From: RUG754 sp964345365
GTDB lineage: Bacteria > Bacillota > Clostridia > Peptostreptococcales > Anaerovoracaceae
Length of the DNA: 64,000 nucleotides
Direction: 5' to 3'
Assembly (NCBI GenBank): GCA_964345365.1
Contig: CAYFQR010000001.1
Span: forward strand, 5,546-69,545
Positions 36,353 to 44,922 of the stretch are shown here, one piece after another. The position numbers and the translations under genes are program-made. Positions within the stretch are counted from its first letter, which is position 1. Every line of letters begins with the position of its first letter. The notes beneath the pieces were generated by a model. It saw only the letters and a program-made list of their open reading frames with translations. It was not told where the DNA came from and searched no databases.

Positions 36353-38266
36353 CTAAAATAGGTTTCTCTTGTATCTAAGATACATGGCTTTGAGTTTTTC
36401 GATTTGCTGCTGTATTTCGTACTGAAGTTCCGAGGCTCTGTCGTAATTCTCACATTCAAGGGCTTCTCTCGCCATTGTCAGAAGCGACTTCTCGGATATT
36501 GTATCTTTAGCGATAAAGTATCTTAACTTATTGATTTCTTCCCACGTTTTTTCATCAAGGTCTGTCGCATCCTCACCGTGCCTCTTCATGCACTCCCTGA
36601 CATCCGTCATGGCGTTAGGAAGATTTCTGGCATTAAGCTCCGTAGCCCATTCATTTACTATATAGGCCCTATATGATTCAATGGATTCATCATCCATAAT
36701 CCCGTCCGAGACCGCCTTTAGCTTATCCGGGTATCTGTCAAATGCCATCATATTTTCCCAAACGGTTTTCGGTGGCACACCGAAAAGTTTATCTCTCTCT
36801 ACTTGAGAATATTCGGTGAAAAGATTTTTTTCGGAGCGATATTCCCTATCTTTTTCAAGATAGAAATCTTCTTCCCCCGCCTTTTTGGATACTGATTTTT
36901 CAAGGTCTGCCGGAGTCATCCTGTTTTTAAGAGATGCTTTGATGCCGTCGAGCATAGCCATATATCCCGTAGCAAATATAAGATACGTGTTTGACTTGGG
37001 ATTAGGCGACCTCAGTTCAAAACGAGTAGCGAGCGGATTATTCATGTCTCTCACAAGGCCTAAAAGAATCGTTCTGTTTCTTGACGGCTCGCATGGGCTG
37101 TGACCGAGCGAAGTCACTATACAAACCGGAGCCTCATAACCCGGCTTAAGTCTTTTGAATGAATTCGTCGTCGAGCTGATAAACGGATTCATAGCCTCAT
37201 AATTCTTGAGTATTCCCATCAATGCACCGTAGCCTACAGGGCTTAAAAAGTCACTCTGCATATCCTTCGTATTGAAAAGATTCACCAATCTGCCGTCTTT
37301 AAGTCGTGCGGATACGCCGAAGTGCGTATGCTCTCCGGAACCGGCTACACCTTCCACAGGCTTAGCCTTAAATGTAGTACTCAGTCCGAAAGAATTGAAC
37401 ACATCCCTTATCGCATATTTCACGAGCTTCTCGTTATCGGCTGCCTGCATAGGCTCGGCATACTTCCAATCTATTTCGAGCTGTTCCATTATATGATCCA
37501 TGCGGCCCGAAGAAGTGAGTTTTGACTTAACTCCGCCTACCTCCTTGTGCCCCATCTCCATGCCGATTCCGTAGCAATCGAGAAACTCAATCGTCCGTTC
37601 AAGAGCAGTCCTCACAGGCCCGTATGTCCTTTTCCAGTATTGTTCCTTAAGCTCTTGAGAAGTTGAAAGCTCTTCTCTGTCCGCTCTGTCGTCAGGTGTT
37701 CTCACCCAAAATTCGAGCTCTGTGGCACCGGTAAGCACTATCTCTTCTATTTCATCTACTGAATCTATCCCGCCGATATACTCGAAGACATATGGGGATT
37801 CTTTGAGGCAAGCTAAGAGATCTACCTTAAACTTATTTAGGGCATCACGTAGTATCGTTCTCGCACCCACTTCTTTTTTGTCATTATGAATGAGAATAGC
37901 GGGAATCCTTAGGGTTCCTACCGGAAACCCTGTTTCTCTGTCTATATTTTCAAAGTTATAGTCCACATACCAGTTGACATCCATATCCGGTATCATGTCG
38001 ACTTTCGCGTTATTAAGCTCGGCGATTTTGGGAAGATTCACGCTTGAGCCGTCTGTCTGAACGCCATGAGTCAACATCTTCTCCATATCTTCCATAAACA
38101 GAAGTATCGGTATCCTTTCGTCCGTATCGTTCGCAGCCAAATCAAGACCCGCAAACGAAACGAATTTCACTTCAGGGTGTTTTTTGAGATATGAACTTAT
38201 CTTTTCTATATCATGCTCTCCCTTGGGAATATTAAACAGCATCTTTTTTCTGTCAAATTCCGGCAT
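36353..38266 (-). CDS. Glutamine synthetase family protein, long form
   Basis: 637 residues, against ~440-470 for ordinary bacterial GS I. GS catalytic motifs are recognisable: TELEFWVRTPDD (metal/Glu site), GSGEHTHFGVS (the NGMH-like loop), PGYEAPVCIVTS, NRTILLGLVRD and RFELRSPNPKSNTYLIFATGY. The C-terminal ~170 residues form a mainly helical, charged extension ending in a predicted coiled-coil (LQYEIQQQIEKLKAMYLRY). Whether it makes glutamine or belongs to a GS-like ligase branch cannot be decided from sequence. RBS AGGAGAC lies 5 nt before ATG 38266. It sits between UPF0182 and serS on one transcript. Confidence 0.85.
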   Translation of the reverse strand: MPEFDRKKMLFNIPKGEHDIEKISSYLKKHPEVKFVSFAGLDLAANDTDERIPILLFMEDMEKMLTHGVQTDGSSVNLPKIAELNNAKVDMIPDMDVNWYVDYNFENIDRETGFPVGTLRIPAILIHNDKKEVGARTILRDALNKFKVDLLACLKESPYVFEYIGGIDSVDEIEEIVLTGATELEFWVRTPDDRADREELSTSQELKEQYWKRTYGPVRTALERTIEFLDCYGIGMEMGHKEVGGVKSKLTSSGRMDHIMEQLEIDWKYAEPMQAADNEKLVKYAIRDVFNSFGLSTTFKAKPVEGVAGSGEHTHFGVSARLKDGRLVNLFNTKDMQSDFLSPVGYGALMGILKNYEAMNPFISSTTNSFKRLKPGYEAPVCIVTSLGHSPCEPSRNRTILLGLVRDMNNPLATRFELRSPNPKSNTYLIFATGYMAMLDGIKASLKNRMTPADLEKSVSKKAGEEDFYLEKDREYRSEKNLFTEYSQVERDKLFGVPPKTVWENMMAFDRYPDKLKAVSDGIMDDESIESYRAYIVNEWATELNARNLPNAMTDVRECMKRHGEDATDLDEKTWEEINKLRYFIAKDTISEKSLLTMAREALECENYDRASELQYEIQQQIEKLKAMYLRYKRNLF

Positions 38267-38286
38267 AAATGTCTCCTTGTTTTTTA

Positions 38287-41200
38287 TTATTCGGCACTGT
38301 CAGGCTCTGCTGCATCCGTGTCGGTAGCACCGTCCTGCGCATCATACTCAGTTATTAATTCGCCCTCCGGATTGCTGTCTATCACCTCAGTGAGTGTAGG
38401 TATATTATTTGCGCTTTCACTCATTAAAGCAAGCTTATTCAGATAATTCTCAAGTTCCTTAAGCTGCTCGCCGTATTCCGCCCAATTTCCGGCCTTAAGT
38501 GAAGACTGCGATTTATTGAACGCATTCTGTGCTGCGGTGATAAGTTCTTCAAGTGTGCGTTCGGATGCGCTTCCGTTGCTCACGGTTTCCGGAGTTTCAG
38601 GGTCAGCTACACTCTTGTTCTCGGTTATATCATACCCGAAAAGGTCTATGATACAATCTTTGAGGGTTTCGCCGTAGGCTATGCGGTCTTTGTATGCCAC
38701 TATGATACGCTTAACTTCCGGAATAGAGCTGTTCTGAGCCTCAAGATATACAGGTTCTACATAAAGGATTGATGTGTTGATAGGAATTACAAAGAGGTTT
38801 CCTCTCCTGTATTTGGTACCGCTTGAGTTCCAAAGAGTGAATTCCTTGGAGATTTCGGTGTTCTGGTCAATCTGTGCCTCAATCTGCTCAGTACCGTATA
38901 TCGTCTTGCTCTTAGGGAATTGATAGAGAACCAGCTCGCCGTAGTTCTCACCGTCGTTTCGCGCCACCATAAGCGCAGTCATATTTTGCTTCGACTTAGG
39001 AGTGAACGGAACTGAGTTGAAGAACTCAGCCTTGCTCTCTCCCGGAAGTTTGGCAATGTAATAATTAGGTGTAATCTTTATCTTCTCGGTTCCATAAATC
39101 TCGTTGGCAATATCCCAAAGGTCCTCCGACTGATAGAACACATTCACATCTTCCATGTGATACTTGGAATAAACATTCGCCTGTATCTCAAAAAGGGTGT
39201 TCGCATATCTGATATGGGCTTTAATTCCTTCAGGCATCTTATCGAGTGATTTGAAAAGAGTCGGATATATCTTGGAATATGTCATTGCAATAGGGTCTTT
39301 TTCGTCAACAACATAGAAATCCGTGTTTCCGTTGTATGCGTCAACCACGACCTTAACGGAGTTTCTGATGTAATTTATTGAACTCTCTTCGGAATAAGGT
39401 TCGGAATACGGGTAGAGCGATGAAGTGGTGTATACATCCAATATCCAGAAAAGCCTTCCTTCCGATATTACCATGTACGGATCATTTTCGTAGCTGAGGT
39501 AAGGCATGATTGTCATAACGCGCTTAACCACATTTCTGTTTATGATAATCTTTGAATCGGAGTTGATATTTGATGAAACGAGGAGCTTAAGCGAACCCTC
39601 TCTGATTGAGAATACCAATCTGTTGAAAAGGTTCATCTTAATTCCTGCAGTTCCCTCGTAAGTAGTATATGCGTTGCTGTCTCCGGCAGGATAGTCAAAT
39701 TCTTTTTCATCGGTTCCTACGACCACGTACTCGTTTGCGAGCTCTCCAAAATATATCTCAGGTCTCTTAACCTGTATTTCTTCTACGCTTGATTCCGGAG
39801 GTATATTACCTATGAGAACATCAGGCTGCCCCGAGGACGTAACCTTGTCTACTCTCGACATGGCTATGCCGTATCCGTGCGTATATTTAAGGTGTTTGTT
39901 CAGCCACGTGTCCGAAATCTTGGATTCATCTATCTCACGCGCAGTAAGAAATGTCTGAGTATATTCGCCGTTAACCCAATATCTGTCGTTGTCGACGTCA
40001 TTAAATGTATAGTATTGACGAATTGACTGGGTCTGATTATAGAACTGCTCCACAGGCTCAAAGTCGTTAATACGTATATTGGTGATAGTTTCCATATTGT
40101 TTGCTATATCATCGGAAGTCAAAGTATTATCCACAGGGAAGCTCTTGACGGTTACATCATCGAGGCCGTATGCATATTGTGTGTACTCTATATTCTTCTC
40201 AAGATATTTTGATTCTTTGTTTATTTCGTCCGGAGAAACTATGAAGTTCTGAACGAGCGATGCTCCGCCGTAGCCTATAACGCCTATTATGATCATGAGG
40301 GCAGGCAACACGAAGAGCTTCTTATATGCTTTTTTCTTCATATTCACAACAAACGTGAATGCCGTAATTACGGACATAGCGCAAAGAATCCTGAGCATCC
40401 AAAGCGTCACGGTAACGTCGGTGAAACTGGCTCCGTAAACTATGCCCGTGTGCACATGAAGAAGTCCGAACTGCTTAAGGAAAAAATCTACCGCAAGCAT
40501 GAGAAAGAAGACAAATCCCATAGCGGAAAGTTTACCTGAAGCGATGGCCATAAGGCTTCTGAAATTATCATCATCAATCTGTTTTTTCGGCTTCGGTGCG
40601 CTACGCTTGATTTTGATACCTAAAAACTTTGAGAACAAGTCTTCGGCTTCTCTTTGGGCATTCTCGAAAGGATTTGCGGAACCGGAATATCTGGCTTCTC
40701 CCGTTTCCTGCGAGTCACTACCAGGGGCTTCGCTTGTTTGAGGTTCCTCCTTGAACATGTCGGGAGTCCTAACCGTCATGAGTATCATATAGTAGACTAC
40801 CGTTAAAGCGATAATGCCAACGATAACTCCTATCATCAGCTCGTTTAAGCGCTTCAGGAACTCAAGCTTGAAAATATAAAAAGATATGTCAATATTAAAC
40901 AGCGGGTCCGCTATATCAAAGCCCGTGCTGTTGGCAAACTTCAATATTTCAAACCACAGTTGAGTAACCGCAAAGGCTGTACTGGCGCCTCCAAACAGAA
41001 CAGCCATGATTAAAGTGGCCTTTTTTAATGCTTTCATATCCGTCTGCTCAGCTGATGCTATTCGCTTGAAATAGCTTTTTCTGAGATGTGTAAGATATAG
41101 AAGCACCAAAAGAGTTATCACAACAAATGTCGGAACTCCGACTGTAAGCTGCGTCACTAACTGCTTAAAAAACACATCTAAATATCCCATTTCACCGAAC

Positions 41201-41316
41201 CACAAGAAGTTCGATATAAACGAAATTAGAGATAGAAAAAGGGCTGCGACCACCACTACAGCAGCGATGATCATCAGAATTTTTCTTTCGAATTTGTCTT
41301 GTCCTGAATTATACAC
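38287..41316 (-). CDS. UPF0182 family membrane protein
   Basis: 1009 residues. Seven or so membrane segments in the first ~350 residues (e.g. IAAVVVVAALFLSLISFIS), then a large extracytoplasmic domain (~380-900) with conserved UPF0182 stretches (KYTHGYGIAMSRVDKVTSSG, PYLSYENDPYMVIS, NSVKVVVDAYNGNTDFY). The last ~100 residues are acidic and low complexity (PEGELITEYDAQDGATDTDA). The function of the family is unknown. It begins 3 bp after the zinc-ribbon gene ends and is 20 bp before GS, so it is part of one operon. Confidence 0.92.
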   Translation of the reverse strand: MYNSGQDKFERKILMIIAAVVVVAALFLSLISFISNFLWFGEMGYLDVFFKQLVTQLTVGVPTFVVITLLVLLYLTHLRKSYFKRIASAEQTDMKALKKATLIMAVLFGGASTAFAVTQLWFEILKFANSTGFDIADPLFNIDISFYIFKLEFLKRLNELMIGVIVGIIALTVVYYMILMTVRTPDMFKEEPQTSEAPGSDSQETGEARYSGSANPFENAQREAEDLFSKFLGIKIKRSAPKPKKQIDDDNFRSLMAIASGKLSAMGFVFFLMLAVDFFLKQFGLLHVHTGIVYGASFTDVTVTLWMLRILCAMSVITAFTFVVNMKKKAYKKLFVLPALMIIIGVIGYGGASLVQNFIVSPDEINKESKYLEKNIEYTQYAYGLDDVTVKSFPVDNTLTSDDIANNMETITNIRINDFEPVEQFYNQTQSIRQYYTFNDVDNDRYWVNGEYTQTFLTAREIDESKISDTWLNKHLKYTHGYGIAMSRVDKVTSSGQPDVLIGNIPPESSVEEIQVKRPEIYFGELANEYVVVGTDEKEFDYPAGDSNAYTTYEGTAGIKMNLFNRLVFSIREGSLKLLVSSNINSDSKIIINRNVVKRVMTIMPYLSYENDPYMVISEGRLFWILDVYTTSSLYPYSEPYSEESSINYIRNSVKVVVDAYNGNTDFYVVDEKDPIAMTYSKIYPTLFKSLDKMPEGIKAHIRYANTLFEIQANVYSKYHMEDVNVFYQSEDLWDIANEIYGTEKIKITPNYYIAKLPGESKAEFFNSVPFTPKSKQNMTALMVARNDGENYGELVLYQFPKSKTIYGTEQIEAQIDQNTEISKEFTLWNSSGTKYRRGNLFVIPINTSILYVEPVYLEAQNSSIPEVKRIIVAYKDRIAYGETLKDCIIDLFGYDITENKSVADPETPETVSNGSASERTLEELITAAQNAFNKSQSSLKAGNWAEYGEQLKELENYLNKLALMSESANNIPTLTEVIDSNPEGELITEYDAQDGATDTDAAEPDSAE

Positions 41317-41318
41317 TG

Positions 41319-43679
41319 TTAATTTTCCTCCTCTGTTTCATCCTTGATTTCTTCAATCACGATTTTTTCTTCATTTATTTTAAATTTTATAGTCTGTACC
41401 TTTGATTTTTCCGTTCCGTCCGCAGTCGCAAAGGATATTCTGTTAAGAACATAACCTGTGTCGTCTTCCATTTTCACATCACAGATTTCGAGCGCATTTA
41501 TTCCTAAAAGCTCGGAGTTTTCATTTGAACTCAACCATGAATCGTAGTAATCAATATCGGCAGAAATAAGCCCCTCGCCATAGCTTATAAAATCGCCATC
41601 TGCAAGCAGCTGCCATTCGCCGTCTTCAAACTCGGGCAGAGACTGAACCTCCGGAAAGGCGAATGTACTAAGCGTGCTGAATCTCAGGCTGTCATCAAGC
41701 GCATAATGAACTTCGCCAACGGTTTTAAGTTTTGTGCTCTTTTCGGAAACTATATTTGAAAGATAAACCGCGTTTGTGTTTGCGGTCGCTTCCACATTAT
41801 CGTCGGTATTCACAGGCTCGGCGGGCTCTTCATTGCCGCTGATTTTATCAATCAATTCCGTTCCTTTTTCAATGGCTACGTCAGTATATTCGGCAACTAT
41901 ACTCTCAGGAAAGAACTTTTTCGCAACATAACCCGTACCTAATGCAAGCATCGCTATGATTAAAACAGCGAGCAGGAATTTAGCAAATCCGTTGCCCTTT
42001 TCGGGTTCTTCGTTGTCTATTTCTTCAAAGAACTCCTTTAGCTGCTGTGCCTTCTCGGTTTTTTGCGTGAGCTTTTCTTCAGAAATGCTGATACCGGCAT
42101 AAGTAAAAGTATTACCGGAATCAGTACCCGGAAAAACATCAGCGTACTTGAACCCGCCGTTTTCTTTTGATTCGGATAAGGGAGGATATCCCGTGTCTCC
42201 CTCATTCGGTATATTTTTAGGTGCCCCCGGGCCTGAAATTACTATATGCTCCATGCCTGTCGCGTCAACATTCGTTGTTTCGGCAGGCAGTGCGGCGGAC
42301 ACATAAGTGAGTTTGGTTTTAGCGCTCTGCTTCTTTGCTTCATTTTCTGCGAAAGCATTCTGAGGTACGTATTCCGCACCCATTTTTTCGAGTCTTTCCT
42401 TTTCACGTCTTAAAAGCTCCTTAAAGGCATCATTGTTCCTGTGGAAAGTATAGAACTTTTGATTTGCTCTCTCTTCAGGCGATAATTCGGGTTCCTTAAA
42501 GAGTTCATCATAAAGATTGGCGCTTTCCTGTGTTTCTTCCATTACGCTTTCGGTTTCTTCGGAAGGTTTCTCACTCTCGATTTCAGATAATTCTTCGACT
42601 AACTCCACGTCTTCCTTTGTGGATGCATATACGTCCATATACGTGTCCGAGCCAAACGGCTTATCATCTTGTAAATCCGCCTCGGTCACTATGCCCACAG
42701 GCATTGCCTCGGTCGTTGTCCCCACAGGTTTCGCCTCGGTCGTAGGCTCATCTATATCCTTTAGTTCGGAAATGTCTTTCAATATGTCTTCAAACAAAGG
42801 TGCGCTGTAGTCTTCACCGACAGCTTGAGTCTTTTTATCGTTCGGCATTGAAAAAAGCTTCGAAAACTTATTATCAACCGGTGTAAATATCGTTGTCACG
42901 GACGGGTCGAGATTCCCGGCATCAGAATCGCGGGAGGCCAATTTATTTTCATCTCCGAAAAAACTGTCGAGCTCTTCACTGGAGTCTATTTCAGCAGAAA
43001 CAAGCGGTCTGTATTGAACCGTCGCAGTACCGAAATTTGAAGGGCTTTCTTCGTTTCCAAATAATTCTCTTTCTAAATCTTCAAGAGAAATTATGCTGTC
43101 TTCCTCAGCAGGCTCTTCATTTATGTTAATTTGTTCCACAATCGGCTCAGGAATTTCATTCCTCAAAATCTCTTTCGCCATCCCCGCCCCGAAAAGAGAG
43201 CCTAAAATCCTCTCCGCCTTTTCGCCTTTATCAATATTAAGATGCGGCTCGCTATATGATTCGTCGAGACCGGTTCTTCCTGTCGGTCCTAAAGGCTCAA
43301 ACTCAAATTTTTCTACCCTATCTTCATCTTCGCGCGACAAGTTTCTTTTTTCGAGGACTTCGCCCCAATCGATGTTTACCTCTTCCGTCTTTTTTTGCTC
43401 GGCGGTAGGTAGGCCGTCAAGATTCCAGTCAAAATTTATCCTTTCACGAGTCTTTTTTTCTGCAGGCGCATCAACCCCCGCTTCTGAAAATCCTCGAAAC
43501 TCTTCACGTTCTTTTAATATCTCTGCAGTTTTTCTTTCAGCTTCAATCCTAAACGGCGGATTAAAAACCACATCATCATATCTATACATCTCCGGCTCGT
43601 TCTGCCTTGTTTCCGAGCCACAATATGCACAGAATCTGTCGCTTGGATTTAATTCTTTTCCGCACTTCGTGCAAAACAT
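41319..43679 (-). CDS. Membrane-anchored zinc-ribbon protein, function unknown
   Basis: 786 residues. The N-terminal zinc ribbon CTKCGKELNPSDRFCAYCG spans residues 3-21. A long acidic, probably disordered cytoplasmic region (~25-560) follows, then one membrane segment (FLLAVLIIAMLALGTGYVA, ~570-588). The extracytoplasmic C-terminal domain (~600-786) is beta-rich (LSTFAFPEVQSLPEFEDGEW) and ends in an acidic tail. The architecture recalls zinc-ribbon membrane sensors of Firmicutes (YvlB/TcaA-like), but I see no specific match. Its tight coupling to UPF0182 suggests a joint envelope function. Confidence 0.75.
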   Translation of the reverse strand: MFCTKCGKELNPSDRFCAYCGSETRQNEPEMYRYDDVVFNPPFRIEAERKTAEILKEREEFRGFSEAGVDAPAEKKTRERINFDWNLDGLPTAEQKKTEEVNIDWGEVLEKRNLSREDEDRVEKFEFEPLGPTGRTGLDESYSEPHLNIDKGEKAERILGSLFGAGMAKEILRNEIPEPIVEQININEEPAEEDSIISLEDLERELFGNEESPSNFGTATVQYRPLVSAEIDSSEELDSFFGDENKLASRDSDAGNLDPSVTTIFTPVDNKFSKLFSMPNDKKTQAVGEDYSAPLFEDILKDISELKDIDEPTTEAKPVGTTTEAMPVGIVTEADLQDDKPFGSDTYMDVYASTKEDVELVEELSEIESEKPSEETESVMEETQESANLYDELFKEPELSPEERANQKFYTFHRNNDAFKELLRREKERLEKMGAEYVPQNAFAENEAKKQSAKTKLTYVSAALPAETTNVDATGMEHIVISGPGAPKNIPNEGDTGYPPLSESKENGGFKYADVFPGTDSGNTFTYAGISISEEKLTQKTEKAQQLKEFFEEIDNEEPEKGNGFAKFLLAVLIIAMLALGTGYVAKKFFPESIVAEYTDVAIEKGTELIDKISGNEEPAEPVNTDDNVEATANTNAVYLSNIVSEKSTKLKTVGEVHYALDDSLRFSTLSTFAFPEVQSLPEFEDGEWQLLADGDFISYGEGLISADIDYYDSWLSSNENSELLGINALEICDVKMEDDTGYVLNRISFATADGTEKSKVQTIKFKINEEKIVIEEIKDETEEEN

Positions 43680-43703
43680 CTCATGCCCTCCGTCTATCTT
43701 TCT

Positions 43704-44477
43704 TTAATCACGAATTTGTTTCATTAACTCTTCTTCGGTAAATATCCTGCCGGATCTGTTCGTGTCCCTGTTATCCGGCCCGAACTTTCGGTATGGTAAT
43801 GCCTTTATCAAGTTTATCTGCTCAACTTTGACCGATTCGGATTCCTTATCATTACGGTTCGAATTGTCGGTGTTTGGCAATATGGTAGGTTCCTGTGCCG
43901 GTTCTGCGGCCGGTGCTGTTACAGCCGAAACAATACTCTCATCGACTGTCTTCGGGGCTTCCGTTGAAACTGCCTTGACTTCCTGCGGCGTCTCAGCTTG
44001 CGGTTCAACCTTGACTTCCGGCGGTGTCTCAACCTGCGGTGCAGCCTCGGCTTCCGGCGGTGTCTCAACCTGCGGTGCAGCCTCGGCTTCCGGCGTCGTT
44101 TCAGCCTGCGGTGCAGCCTCGGCTTCCGATGTCGTTTCAGCTTGCGGTGCAAATTCATCCTGCGGCGAGGTATCCGCCTCATCCTGTATCGTCCAGTCTA
44201 TATCTTCATATCTGATATGTTTTTTATTTTCTTCGATTTCACTTACGCTTCTTTTTCCTAACCTGTAACCTATGTATCCTATCAAAAAAACGGCAAGTAA
44301 AATCCCCGCCCCGATGTATATTTCGGGGTTTGATTCGTATGCCGAGGTCAATTTATCAACAAGTTTTTCGATACTTTCTTTTATGAAGTCAGTAGCCTCA
44401 CCGTCAGCTATTTTTTCTATTTGTTCTTTTATAAAGTCAACAGGCTTACTGTCAGCTATTTTTTCAATAAATTCCAA
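43704..44477 (-). CDS. Single-pass membrane protein with Glu/Ala/Pro repeats
   Basis: About 257 residues. N-terminal amphipathic repeats (DFIKEQIEKIADGEATDFIK), then one membrane segment (IYIGAGILLAVFLIGYIGYR, ~52-71). A cytoplasmic low-complexity stretch follows, made of ~12-residue units EAEAAPQAETTP / EAEAAPQVETPP. The C-terminus (KALPYRKFGPDNRD...) is basic. TTG 44477 is preceded at 8 nt by AGGCGGG; an earlier TTG (44498) overlaps that site. No recognised family. It precedes the zinc-ribbon gene by 24 bp, so it is first in this operon. Confidence 0.65.
   Translation of the reverse strand: MEFIEKIADSKPVDFIKEQIEKIADGEATDFIKESIEKLVDKLTSAYESNPEIYIGAGILLAVFLIGYIGYRLGKRSVSEIEENKKHIRYEDIDWTIQDEADTSPQDEFAPQAETTSEAEAAPQAETTPEAEAAPQVETPPEAEAAPQVETPPEVKVEPQAETPQEVKAVSTEAPKTVDESIVSAVTAPAAEPAQEPTILPNTDNSNRNDKESESVKVEQINLIKALPYRKFGPDNRDTNRSGRIFTEEELMKQIRD
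43990..44165. repeat. Coding tandem repeat (Glu-Ala-Pro-rich) in the membrane protein gene
   Basis: Imperfect ~36-bp units read as EAEAAPQAETTP-like blocks, about five copies. Such tracts expand and contract by slippage. Confidence 0.75.
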
Positions 44478-44691
44478 TGATGCCGCCCGCCTTTTCAAAC
44501 ATGTTTTATCGTATAAATATAGATGTTAATATTATAGTACAGAAAAGTCAATTTTGCAATCAAACTTGCACTAAAAATAGGTGAACAGACAATTTAATTT
44601 TGTATTATTATACATATATACCCCTGTTTTTTCTATTTCAAAGAACAGTCGCCGGTTTTGAGGCAAAATCCTCATTTTCAACAAAAAAACA

Positions 44692-44720
44692 TTGACAAGC
44701 AATTTATGAAATGTTAATAT
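44692..44720 (+). promoter_or_regulatory. Promoter of tRNA-Lys
   Basis: TTGACA (44692-44697), 17-bp spacer, TAATAT (44715-44720). The tRNA begins ~25 nt after the predicted start site. Nothing else is recognised in 44499-44691. Confidence 0.8.
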
Positions 44721-44751
44721 AGCTAATGTGCCAAATGACGCGGGACATTGC

Positions 44752-44827
44752 GGACCATTAGCTCAGCCGGCAGAGCACCTGACTCTTAATCAGGGTGTCC
44801 GGGGTTCGAGCCCCCGATGGTCCACCA
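44752..44827 (+). tRNA. tRNA-Lys (anticodon CTT)
   Basis: 76 nt including an encoded CCA. Acceptor GGACCAT / ATGGTCC, D arm GCTC-AGCCGGCA-GAGC, anticodon arm CCTGA-CTCTTAA-TCAGG with anticodon CTT, T arm CGGGG-TTCGAGC-CCCCG. It reads AAG codons. Confidence 0.97.
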
Positions 44828-44837
44828 TTAAAAATAA

Positions 44838-44869
44838 CCTTGAGAACGTAGTGTTTTCAAGGCTTTTTT
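44838..44869 (+). terminator. Terminator of tRNA-Lys
   Basis: CCTTGAGAAC / GTTTTCAAGG with a 5-nt loop, followed by CTTTTTTGTTTTTT. Confidence 0.88.
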
Positions 44870-44901
44870 GTTTTTTGCATATTATTATTTTCACTCAATT
44901 T

Positions 44902-44916
44902 CCGGACACCCTGATT
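44902..44916 (-). repeat. 15-bp inverted copy of part of tRNA-Lys
   Basis: CCGGACACCCTGATT is the exact reverse complement of 44788-44802 inside tRNA-Lys (anticodon 3' stem to T-arm start). It lies between the tRNA terminator and the end of the O-antigen-ligase-like gene. Confidence 0.6.
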
Positions 44917-44922
44917 TTTCGG

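Noticed and set aside
43919..44261. Long basic ORFs (Arg/Leu-rich) on both strands over the Glu/Ala/Pro repeat
   Set aside because: They are alternate-frame readings of the repeated coding sequence; the membrane-protein frame fits codon use and operon context.
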